Assembly: GCA_016987375.1 (NCBI GenBank)
Contig: PJRA01000506.1
Location: 571,415-606,924 of the forward strand
Length of the DNA: 35,510 bases
Source of the DNA: Brachionus koreanus
Taxonomy: Eukaryota; Rotifera; Eurotatoria; Ploima; Brachionidae
Reading direction: 5' to 3'
Within the stretch, counting starts at the first letter, position 1, and the number at the start of each line of letters is the position of its first letter. A program made the position numbers and the translations under genes. Under the pieces are notes generated by a model. That model was not told where the DNA came from. It saw only the letters and a list, made by a program, of their open reading frames with translations, and ran no database searches. This document shows positions 1-10,700 of this stretch, piece after piece.

Positions 1-104
1 TGTCGGTAGAAACAAAAAAAACGAAAAGTCTACTATAGCGGGATTACGTTAGTCTTCCTGCTTTGTCAGTTTAGTTAAACTAAACTTGACCGTAGAATAT
101 TAAC

Positions 105-130
105 TATTATTATTATTATTATTATTATTA
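105..130. repeat. ATT trinucleotide microsatellite
   Basis: Twenty-six bases of uninterrupted ATT repeat, a simple-sequence tract. No function is implied. Confidence 0.95.
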
Positions 131-579
131 AATAATTTTTGGTTGAATTAGATTAAAATATGAAGATTTGTACGATTTTACAGTACGATTCTAGTTGTAT
201 TTGAATGGAAAATAATGCACAAAAAAGGATTATCTTCTTGGAATTCTCAAAATTTTAAACGCTTGGTTTGAAATTTTCCATTTTTTTAAGTTTGTTTTAA
301 AAGATTTATCAAAATATTTTAGACAAAGTTTTCAGAACAAATTTTTAGCATCAAATGTTTAAAATCATGTGTAAGATTATAAAATTATTAAAAGTTCAAG
401 TTGTACAAACTAGAAATGAACTAAATAAATCAATCTTATTTAGAAAATAATTTATCTAGATTGAATTTGTGATTGAACTAATCTCTAAATTTTAATCACT
501 ATATGAATGCTTAAAACAAAAGACAAAAGTGTCTAATTTTAAAAATTCATGTAAATTGTGTTCATTAATTTTAATGTTA

Positions 580-644
580 GGTACCGTTAAAGACGGCTAA
601 TGGATCATCAAAACTTAGCGTTTGCTGTTTTGATGAACGTGTGC
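580..644 (+). repeat. Solo arm of foldback repeat family (copy A)
   Basis: This arm shares an ordered set of motifs with 3897-3960 and 9389-9450: GGTACCGT, then GACGGC, then CAAAACTT, then a GTTGGCCGT-like block, then GATG. It is embedded in AT-rich DNA and stands out by base composition. No inverted partner is visible nearby, so it looks like a half element or a truncated copy. Confidence 0.75.
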
Positions 645-764
645 AAAAAATAAATTTTGAAAAATTTTCAAATATAAAAATTTGATAGATAAAAGAAATG
701 AATAAAGAATTAATTGATAAAAGAGTTTTAAAAAAAGGTTAAAATTTGGAATGAATGAAAAAAA

Positions 765-775
765 TTTATTTTATT
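765..775 (-). terminator. Candidate polyadenylation signals for PPP1R11
   Basis: Two overlapping AATAAA hexamers lie on the minus strand (765-770 and 770-775), about 140 bases beyond the PPP1R11 stop codon. In such AT-rich DNA the hexamer is frequent, so this is weak evidence for the transcript end. Confidence 0.35.
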
Positions 776-912
776 AGATTAAATTAAAAATTAAAAGAAA
801 ATGGTGATGGAAGTCTAGATGCTATTTTACAAATTCTGTTCATACATTAATACATTTTTAGAAGAATTTTATTTTAATAACTCAAAAACTAATTTTTAAT
901 TTAGTTAGAAGA

Positions 913-1299
913 CTATCGATTTGATTTATTATTATTATTTAATTGGCATTCAGGCTGATTCTCATGTTCTGTCTTCTTTGCATCCCTTTTTTGATTAAAA
1001 TCTGTTTTTCGATGTCCCTTGCAGTGTTCACAATCGTGATCTTCATTTTCATCTTCTGATGAACTTTCATCCCAATTTTTCGGTCTATGATAAACGCAAC
1101 AACATTTTGATTTTTTCTTATTCATAAATTCATTGTCAACAGTTTCTGTGGTCCAGCTAACCCTTCTATTCGATTTTGTTTTACTTTTGGTTAATTTTAA
1201 TCTAAGAGTAGATTCTGTAAGGGTTTCGGTTTCTGTAACTGTTGAACTTTGTGGCTCCTCATTTTGCATAACTGTATTATTCTCTGTTTGATCACTCAT
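913..1299 (-). CDS. PPP1R11: Protein phosphatase 1 regulatory subunit 11 (inhibitor-3)
   Basis: PPP1R11/inhibitor-3 (yeast Ypi1 family) binds and inhibits the catalytic subunit of protein phosphatase 1, mainly in the nucleus; the vertebrate protein is also reported as an E3 ubiquitin ligase. The 128-residue frame is uninterrupted and close to the usual family length. Diagnostic features are the PP1-docking motif RVSW at residues 46-49 (KVEW in vertebrates, from memory), the following TVDNEFMNKKKSK stretch, the triple cysteine at 66-68 followed by VYHRPK, a Ser/Glu/Asp-rich acidic segment at 79-88, and the CEHCKGHRK cluster at 90-98. The N-terminal 35 residues are Thr/Glu-rich and the C-terminus ends in an Asn run. 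The start is the first ATG of the frame and no intron is needed. It diverges from the TASOR-like gene, with a 3.4-kb gap between the two starts. Confidence 0.93.
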   Translation of the reverse strand: MSDQTENNTVMQNEEPQSSTVTETETLTESTLRLKLTKSKTKSNRRVSWTTETVDNEFMNKKKSKCCCVYHRPKNWDESSSEDENEDHDCEHCKGHRKTDFNQKRDAKKTEHENQPECQLNNNNKSNR

Positions 1300-1784
1300 C
1301 TCTTTAAATCATCAAAAAGTGATTTCTAATCTTGTCGTGTCTTTTTAAATCCTTTTTGACTGATAGGTTTTGATGAAAAATTGCAATAAATTTCCTGTTT
1401 CGTTGAAAAATAATTATGAAAATAAATTTCTATAATTTATACAGATTTATTCTTAATTATTATGCAACATTTTTGCAGTCTATAAAAAAGTGAATGCCAA
1501 AAATTTTGAATTTGTTAATATTTAGTCTCAAGTAAGATGTTATTAAAATTTGAATAAAAATTAATATTTTTTAAAATAAATATATTCATTATGCGAAAAT
1601 ATTAAAATTGAATTTTTTTAAAATTGTTAAGGCATCTTACTAAACGAAATTCTAATTAAAGTAAAAAAACATGAAATAGTTATTTTGTGAAACTCAAGCA
1701 ATTGATTGACTTTCAAAAATTGTTGATTAGACTAGAGAAATTCATCTGAATTTCAAGGGTGTTTTATTTCATTTGATTTTATTT

Positions 1785-1885
1785 TTTACCCGACTAGAGG
1801 GTCGGGCTCCACAAATGCGACAATACTGTCTAGATGCTCCCACGCACGGAAATCTTTAGTAAAAGGCGAAAGATTTATTCGTTTT
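1785..1885. other. G+C-richer island with two short hairpins
   Basis: This patch stands out from its surroundings. It contains CCCGAC...GTCGGG (a six-pair stem near 1789-1807) and AAATCTTT...AAAGATTT (near 1850-1875). I do not recognise a tRNA, snRNA or known transposon in it. It may be a repeat fragment or a structured RNA. Confidence 0.4.
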
Positions 1886-3896
1886 GCATAGGAACAACAG
1901 TTTTGATTGTTAGTAGAATTTTGATTCTATTTATAATTATAAACCCAAATATTTACTTAGTTTTTTTTTATTAACAAAAACTGACATCTTCATTTGGATA
2001 AGAAATTTTTGACATCAAAAAATTGAATTTTAGTTTAAAAATTCAAAAAATTAAATAAACAAAATTAAAAAAATCTTAGATTTTTATTTTTTTTATTAGG
2101 AAAATTAACTGTTATAAAATCAATTAGACTCATCATTAAAATTAAATATTTAAAAATAAAAGTAACTAATGCAAATAACTATCAATCTTTTTTTAATTGA
2201 GATTGGAGATAATAAATGAACGAACAAATATGATTTTTTCGACTTTCTTTCAGATTAAAGCTTAAATTTTCGTATTTTTGTGACTAAATGATTCATAGAT
2301 TTTCATTGTTGCTATCTTAAGCTTTGAATTTTTAAGGCATCAAAACTTATTTCGTGGGATTTTATTGCGATATTTAAAAACAAATATTCACTTTTTTTCT
2401 CAAGTTTATTATCAAAATAAGTTTCCAAAAATATTTAAAAATTTACTTTCCAAGGGCCAAAAAACGCTTTTCATTTTCCTTACTTATAAATATTTATTAT
2501 TTTTTTGAAAACTTTGGTCAATTCAGTTAGATAAGTCACTAAATTTAATTAATTCCATTTTTATAATAAACAACATTTATATAAATTTGGTGAAGCATTT
2601 TTACTTAAAATCATAACTGTGAAGTTTTTAGAGAATTAATTTCTAAAGCCTAATTTTAGCATCAATCCAAATAAAATTTTTTTGACATTTTATTGAATCA
2701 ACTAACTTAAAATTCTTATTGAGAAAAGGAACATTTTTTAGGCTTTTATTAGAAATTTAAAAGCCTCTTTAACTTAATTAAACCCATTTTATGAGTATTA
2801 GAAAGAAAATCAATTATTTTTTAAATGCGAAATTTAGATTTAAAGACATCAACTTTTCTATATATTTTTATATTGTCGAAGCTTATAATTTCATTATTTT
2901 CAAATTATTGCTTTCAAATTGCTTAAACGCTTACTAATTTTGGCTTTAATTAAATTATTACTAACTGATTAATTTGATATATGAATGCACATTGAATTAA
3001 AATTGAAGAGAAAATTAAACTACGTTAATAATAAAAAAGTTAAATTTTTTTTCTATTTTATTTGCTGAATTAAACAATAAAACTGATATCAATTTTATAC
3101 CTTCTTGGTTGTGAAAATTCGAAAAATTTTCTAAGAGATTTGAATAAATATTTAATTTCTCTGTTCTTTTAACTTATCAAAATTTTACCATGAACAGTAA
3201 TGAGAACTGATTTAAAAATTTTAAGGAAATTTTTGTTTGTACTATTTAAATTATTGAAAATTAATTTTCGGTGACTTTTATACAAACGGTTTAAGATTAG
3301 TAAAAAATATATTGCTAGAAAAATTTCAATAAAACATAGATTCTAGTATTAAAATTGAAATTTAATTATCTCGTGGTTCACTATGTTTTTGTTTAAAAAA
3401 CATTATCCAAAATCTTTTTCTATTTAACACATGTTCGTCTAAAGCCAAATTTATTTGTTCATTTTCAAAAATTTCGAGAGAGAAATTTTTTTTTTAAATA
3501 AATCTTTTTGAAATAGATTTCTAGTACTAGTTCTAAATCGATTTTTAAAAGCTGGTTGCTCACTGCTAATTCTCTTACTAAAAATCACTCTGTTAAAAAA
3601 TCTTAAAATTGAAAATTAATTTTTTATGAATTTACAGTATGAAAGACATTGAAAAAGAGAAAGTTTTTACATAAAATAGATTCTATTGGTAAAAATAATG
3701 GCTTATATATTTTCTTGAAGACTACACTAAGAAAAATGTTATCGTTCTCTTTGTAGAACTTTTTTTTTATTAATTGTTCACAACTTCTAAACGTAAAATT
3801 ACCAAAAAAAGTAAATTAAAAAATTTGAGACACAATTTAGGTTGCAAGAAAGGAACAGTGAGGTTTTAATTGAACCTGTGTCAAGAATTAGTGCAA

Positions 3897-4105
3897 GGTA
3901 CGGTCAGTAACGGCCACTGGATCGACATAACTTGGAGTTGGCCGTCTTGATGCCCGCAGGTAAAAAGTTTTTTTTTTTAAATTTTAACTCAATTCTTTTA
4001 TCTATCGAAATTATATATTTGAAAATTTTTCAGATTTTATTTTTGCTCTCAGTCATCAAAACGGCCAACACAAAGTTTTGGCGGTCCAGTAGCAGTCACT
4101 GACAA
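3897..4105. repeat. Foldback (MITE-like) element with inverted arms (copy B)
   Basis: The left arm is 3897-3960 and the right arm 4052-4105, separated by about 90 bases of AT-rich DNA. The reverse complement of the right arm matches the left at roughly four of five positions, with shared blocks GTCAGT, CTACTGG/CCACTGG, AACTT and GTTGGCCGT followed by TTGATG. The arms resemble the solo arms at 580-644 and 9389-9450, so this is the most complete member of a local family. It encodes nothing. I could not define a target-site duplication with confidence. Confidence 0.8.
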
Positions 4106-4548
4106 GTCAGTCACAAGACTATCAAGAACAGTGAATGGAAATTTTTTATAGATTTTTGTGATAATTAGATCGACTATCAAATATTCAATATTTAATAATA
4201 TAGATTTGATTTTAATAGATTTTGGAAAAAAAACACAAAAAATTTAATAAGAATATTTAATTTTTTTTCTTTTTTAAATGAATTTATTAACCTTTATTTA
4301 CATTTTTTAACTTTGTAATTAATTTAAGTAGATTAAAGAAGTGCACTAGCATTTTGAATAATCTTAAAAATTTAATTAATCGCCGTTCAATTCTTAATAA
4401 AATAAAAAAAAACATTTTCTATATATAAACGTTGAAAATCTTCCTTTTTTGCTTTTGATTAAAATTAAAAAAGACTAGGATAGTATCGAAAGTCTAGAAA
4501 ATTTTCTCGATCAGACTAAAATCAAGTCGTTGCTCTAATTTATTCGCC

Positions 4549-4573
4549 GTAATTTATTGAAATAATAAATTAC
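4549..4573 (+). other. Perfect 10-bp hairpin upstream of the TASOR-like start
   Basis: GTAATTTATT and AATAAATTAC flank a five-base loop. It lies about 175 bases before the proposed start codon, so it could be in the 5' UTR or promoter. Short AT hairpins arise easily in this composition. Confidence 0.5.
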
Positions 4574-4748
4574 AGCAGCAACAAAAAGAAACGATATCAA
4601 CCAAAATAGAAATAAACATAGCTCAATAAAAATCCAAGGATTCGAAATAGAAATAAAACATAAAATACTGAAAATTAGTAATAAATCCATATATAATATA
4701 AGTTAATTAAAAATGGATTCCAAATTGTTTTAGATTTAAATTTTAAAA

Positions 4749-7700
4749 ATGTTTAATAGCTTTATGCCTAATGCGCTATTGCCTAATGTTCATCATCAGC
4801 ATCAGACAATGACACTCTCACTTCCAACAAATATTGGCACTACAACTAATCACGCCGTTCAAACCAATGGAATTAGTAAGCATTCTTTTTAAAACAAATA
4901 ACAGCTTTTAAATTAAATCCAAAGAAATGCTTTTCGAACTCGAATCAAATACAACCCTAAACAAGACGCTTATTAATCTACTTAAAAGTTCGTTTTTTAT
5001 TAAAAAATCTATTAACTGGCAGCCAGTTAAATACGAACTAATAGTCAACAACAAATTAATGCAAGATTTTGAACGTAAGTTGACTTTTTTATATTTAATC
5101 AACTAATCGCTTTGATCAAGACTGGTCGCCATTAAAAAGCATGAAAAATTGAATCTTTTTTTTTTAATTTTAACATAGCTTATTTTCTAACTGTCTAAGC
5201 TTTGTTTAGTCAAGATATTTTTTTTTCAAAACTTTATGTTCTATTAAATTTTAAATAGTATGGCAATAAGTAATTCTAAAAATTCTTGCTAATCACCAGT
5301 AGCAAATAAACTATAGTATTTTTTGTTTAAAAAAAATAGTAGATTTGTGTTGTTTCACTCAAATAATAGAATGTTCGACAAAGTCCTTTGAGCGTCTGAC
5401 ATTCCATTTATAAAAAAAAATTAACTCTTCACCCCAAAAACATCAAAATGCTGCACTTATTTTAGAAAACAATTTTGCGATTCACCTCTTTGGAGTTTTA
5501 AGTAAAATTGAGGACTGTTTTAGTGTGTAATATTCTATTATTTGAGCTGTAAGATGATTTTAAGTGAAAATATTCGAACCTGAAATTTTTTAATCACTTT
5601 ATGACTGTTTTTAACTTGTTTTAAAGTTTATTTTTTCCTTTATACCTGTAGTAATTATTGTGTTTTGACTAACTATTGGCTCATAAACATGATCATTGGT
5701 TAATAGCGTAATATATTGCTTAATTTACTTTAAAAAAAAATTAATTGTGTTATAGTCTTTAGTAAAATCATGTTTTGTTTTTTTAAATTTTCACTGTTTG
5801 AATCTCTAATGCTCGACCAATTTTAAAATCACATTTTATGTAACTAGATGTTAGAGTTTTTCTTAATTTATTTACTTGTTGGGTTCACCGTATTTTAATA
5901 AAGCTTTTTAAATTTTAAAAAATCCTAGCTTTATATGCAAGACACCGTTAATCTTGATCTTGACCACGTTGGTCTAGATGGTTCATTTGTTGATCAAAGA
6001 TTGCATGCTAATCGAAAAGTTCTCAATAAGTTAGCTAATTCTAGCTGTAGTTTTGATTTAAATTACTTATTTAAAAATAATAGCTATTTTTTTTTGTTAA
6101 ATTTATCTATTAATCATTATTGCTTTATTTTAATTTTATAATTATTAGCCACTGTTTTGTTTTTGAATTATTATTTATTTAACTTAAAAAAATATTAAAA
6201 TTTTAATTTTTAAAAAACGGGTAAGTTGAACGGACTTGTTTTTGGAAATCGACGGTAAGTTTGTTTTATACGATAAATGATCTTAACAATTAAAAAAATG
6301 TTTTGTTAAATAAAGTAAAATTTTTTTGTGCACACAATTGTTTATGGAATTTGTTTTTAACATATTTTTAGAAAAAAAAATTGTTAACTTAAAAAGAAAC
6401 TGTATACACAAAATAGAAATTTCAAATTTAAATGTCAGACTCTTAATAATGTTAGATTTTTTGGATTAATTCATCTTTAGATAAATATAAAGGTTTATTC
6501 AGCTAATTTGGTTAATGTTAAAATATAGCAGGTCTAAAATTTTGTTTGTTTTTGAACAATTTTAAATCTTGAGTGAGCAGATCGCTTCTTCAAAAAAATT
6601 TTAATTTAAAAAAGATGTTTGAAAAAAAATAAAATATTTAGTAAGTTTTAAAAAAAAAAGTAAATTTGAATTTTTTTTAAATTTTAAACAACTTTAATGA
6701 TTGATCTCATGAAAACTAAAATTGAGTCAATTTCGATTTTTTCTCTTAGACAATTAAACTATAGCCTAAATTTGAATTTTTTCTAATTTTATATAATTAA
6801 TTTAGTGTTAAGGGAGCTGCATTCTTTTAAAAAATACCATATCATTAATTCATGGCTTTGTGAAATTTAGTACAATAGAACCGAACAAAATGTTACGAGT
6901 TAAATTAATTTTTTTTTCTAGATTAAAATCTGGTTTTGTTAATGGCGTTAGTGAAACAAAAAAGAGAATCAAACATTTTTAATTTTGAGATTTTTTTTCC
7001 AGAGATCTAAAATTCGTTCTGTAAGTTGTATCGGTTGACACAAATTCTGCATCACCTAAATTTAGTCTAGGCAGTAACTTTGTAAATATCCAACTCATTT
7101 TATACATTTTTAAAAAATATTTAAAATAAAATACAGAGTTATTTAAGAAAATAATTTTGGGTGATACAAATTTTGTATCAACTGATACAATTTAAAGAAA
7201 AAATTTTTAATTTTTGTTATTTGTTTCAAAATTTATAATGCCGAATTTTGACGAGTTTTCGCACATCATTAGCCTAAATATTGATGCAATTTCGAATGTT
7301 ACATTTGCAGGACTAGTATAAGCCTTTGGATAAGAATTTCTAAGCTTTTTTAGCATTATTTTCTGTTCTCATTTATATTTTGTGCCAAATTTCATGAGAC
7401 CTGCTTCCACTATTCTTTTTGAATTTATCGATAATTATTATATTATTTACTTAATTATTCAACAACCTCTAGAATTTATTTCTAAAAAATTTAGCTAAAA
7501 TTGTTTTTATTTAAATTAATTGAAGTTGAAAATAAATTATTAAAAATAATACTTAGATAAAATTTTAATGACATTAATGATTCGAATTAGAAAAATTTTT
7601 ATTTTAAGGACAAATTATTACTTTTTTATATGAAAAATACAAAAAAAACATGAAATATTTTTTTAGAAATCTCATCTAAATTTTGAATCTATTGATTTAT

Positions 7701-10700
7701 AAATTCTATTAATTGGATTATTCTCACAATTTGGTAAAGAAATATTGCACTTAGTTTAAAAGCACAAAATCCCATTTGATCATAAAAATCCATGAAAAAA
7801 AGACACTTTGTTAACTTACACTGATTTTTGACATAAACGTTAGAAAATAGCTATTATTTTTTTTAAATTATTTTTTTTTAATTTTAATTACTACATTTTT
7901 GAGAGTGCTTTAATATATATTTTTTTTAAATTATTACTGATTAATCTTAAAACGCAAATAAAATGTATCTGATCAGATCAAAGCTTTATTTTATGGAAAA
8001 TCTGATGCACTTTATTTTTCTTAATGCTGTTGAACATCTAATTGATTTTTCAGAAGTATTTAACCATTTCCAAATTTAGATTAAGATGACCAAAAGGTTT
8101 AAATAATTCAAAGTTTGTATGTAAATTTTCTCAATCTTTATTTTTTTATTTAAAACATTTTTATATATCGCAGCGTAATTATTATTTGTTTTGTTGCTAA
8201 TCTAGTCATTCACAACGGTCTCTCGTACCTAAAACAAAATCAAAATTTATTTCAAAATTTGGTCGAGAGCCCAATGGAGAACAATTTCTTCTAATTTTTT
8301 TTATTTAATTAAATTTAACAATTAATATTAGTTCTCATACAAAATAATGTTTATTTTGTAATTAATTTTGCTTCTCTTAAAAATAATAAACCCTGACTGC
8401 TATTTAAAAAGAGTTTTATTCTAATTTAATGAAAAAAATTAATCTAATGCTAATATTTCGGGGTTCTATTCGGCCCAATCTTGGCACCTAAGTAAACGAT
8501 TTTTTTACTATTGCCAACGATCGAGCTTTTTGAACCAAACAAACAATCTGAATTGCTATTTAACTGTTTAAACATTTAAAAGCTTGAATGATTAAAATCT
8601 AATCCTAATCGTTGTGATTTTTAAGAGAATAATTTTTTCTGTTTTTTTTTAAATTGTTTAAAAATAAACACTTTTATTTTTGGTTTTTAATTTTTATACA
8701 AAAGTTAATAATTTATTACTAATTAAAATATTTGGTTAGAAATCAAGACAGAGTTCAAATCAGAGGCTAAAGAAGAATGTGAATATGAGGAGCACTATGC
8801 ATTTTTGATTGAAAATGATCATCAAATAACAGAAATAGTTCAAAACGGACACCAATGCCAGGAAAGTAACTACAATGTCATAGGACAGAGCAAATCAGGG
8901 GTCTACCTGTGCAAATATCCCGACGTGGCTCTTAAATATAATGAGCTTCATCGCTATCCCGACCATTTTAGTCTAAAAATGATCATTTTTAAAATTTGCT
9001 ACGGCAAACAGACCTTGGCTTTAGTTCGAAAGGATGCCAAACTGGCGCCAATACCTGCAACTCAAAATTTTAACAGCCATATGTCGGTCATTGCACCTAA
9101 ACAAAACGACAACATTGACACCCAGTTTGATCATTCACAAGTACTTAATTTTTTAATTTTAAAACAGAAATGAAATTTGAATTGTTGAACTTGACTTAAC
9201 AATTACTTGAAAAAGCAGCATTAGACGAATCTAAGCATGATTCAACAAGTGAAAGATTAGATCATTTTGTTAATTCATTCTCACCACTATTTCTTTTAAG
9301 TTATCAAAATTAATCTTTATAAAATTTTTAATACAAATTTATTCTAAATAAGTTTTAAATGTGAGTTTTTGGAAGCTGTTTAGTGTTGGGTACCGTAAAA
9401 GACGGCTGCTAGACCGCCAAAACTTGGTGTTGGCCGTCACGATAGCCGCGTTATTAATTTTTTTTAGCTTTTTTACTTTTACTTAAGTCTTTTACAGGAT
9501 GATCCATTCATTTCGGACACTTAAATGCAAATATTCAGCGAGTTTTTGATTTCTTTTAGATTTTTCAAGACAATATATTTGAGCAATATATTTTTTAAAA
9601 CTAGAAAAATAAGTGACTTTTTTTAATATATAAAAAAGTATTTATTTATTTTCAAAATGTCCACCTTTGGTCTCAATTACAACACATTAATTACATCTTT
9701 TTTTGAAATGTTTTTAAAGCTTTTCACTTAGAGTACTCAACACTAACGCTGTTTTCAATAGTGCCCATCAATTCTATTTGATACAACTTTTAAATATTAA
9801 AATTGTGTATATATTTTTAACATAATTAAATATTTTTATAAATTTCAAAGCACTTCTGAACTCATATTAACATATTTTATTAACATATTAATATATTAAA
9901 TAAAATAAGCCTAGTTAAAGAAATGAAAAAAAAAATTAATAATTTTAAAATCTTTTAATTTAATTTTAACTTGATAAGATCTTTTTATACGAACATGATT
10001 CCAATAAAATTCCTGCCAAACGTCCAAGACATTGCTTGCCGTATGCAGTAGTAACTTGGCTGAGAACTGATGGATCAAATGAATGGCCGGTTAATTTTAA
10101 TGATTTGGAAATAATTCCTCAAAATGCTGAAGTTAACGCAGAAGTAAATGAAACCAATGAGAAAAATTTAGTGACTAATGTAGAAGAAAAAAATGAAACA
10201 CTGAATGATGAACCGACTGTTGTGAACGAAAATCAGGAAAAAAAAGAGGAAATCGAAAGTAATGAGATAAACGAACATAAGGAAAAAGAAAATATACAAA
10301 ACGAAGAGAATAAGCCTAAAGAAGAAACCGCACAAGTTCAAATAGAAGAGAGCAAAAGTGAAATTGAAAACAGCAGTTCCGAATCAAAGGTTGAGAACGA
10401 GCAAAAGTCCGAAACAGTTTCTGAGTCACCAAAGCGAGAACAACAAAATGGTACTTCTACGCCAAATACCACACAAGCAGTAGTTCAACCATCAACACCA
10501 AATGGAACACCAGTTGCTTCAACAACTCCTAATGGGACGGTAAAAACGGCCATAAACGCTTATCCAAAACCGACCGCTTATACTGCATATAGGCAGGCAT
10601 TACCTACTTCTCTGAGTCCGTTTGTTTATCAGCCTAGTGCTCTTGGAATTCGAATTCCTTATGCTGCACCTCAAATTCCTCAGACAATTGGTGGTCTCAA

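Larger units (their letters stand above)
1..912. other. Left-edge spacer without a gene
   Basis: AT-rich sequence below the 3' end of PPP1R11. It holds an ATT microsatellite at 105-130, one solo arm of the foldback repeat family at 580-644, and two candidate minus-strand polyadenylation hexamers at 765-775. I see no open frame with recognisable protein content. The first 90 bases are slightly richer in G+C and contain an inverted GTTTAGTT/AACTAAAC pair, but I cannot assign them to a gene. Confidence 0.6.
1300..4748. other. Intergenic region between divergent genes
   Basis: About 3.4 kb between the PPP1R11 start and the first coding exon of the TASOR-like gene, expected to hold both promoters and 5' UTRs. 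It is mostly low-complexity A/T. Exceptions are a weak inverted repeat (1531-1641), a G+C-richer hairpin island (about 1785-1885), a complete foldback element (3897-4105) and a hairpin at 4549-4573. The stretch around 4570-4600 (CAGCAGCAACAAAAAG) is a plausible 5' UTR. No further coding frame was recognised. Confidence 0.6.
5075..8739 (+). other. Large intron 2 of the TASOR-like gene
   Basis: This 3.7-kb intron separates two exons of a single domain. It starts with GTAAGT and ends in TTAG. It is A/T-rich and contains two inverted-repeat elements (5358-5546 and 7019-7197), a coding-like island (5929-6054), a hairpin (about 8218-8272) and a G+C-richer patch (8459-8495). None of the open frames inside fits the phase needed between exons 2 and 3. 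Confidence 0.7.
9141..9978 (+). other. Intron 3 of the TASOR-like gene
   Basis: This intron of 838 bases runs from GTACTT to an AG before exon 4. It hosts a solo foldback arm (9389-9450) and a Tc1/mariner relic (about 9493-9790). The join is supported because exon 3 ends and exon 4 begins in phase 0 and the combined protein follows the order of the TASOR domain. Confidence 0.75.
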
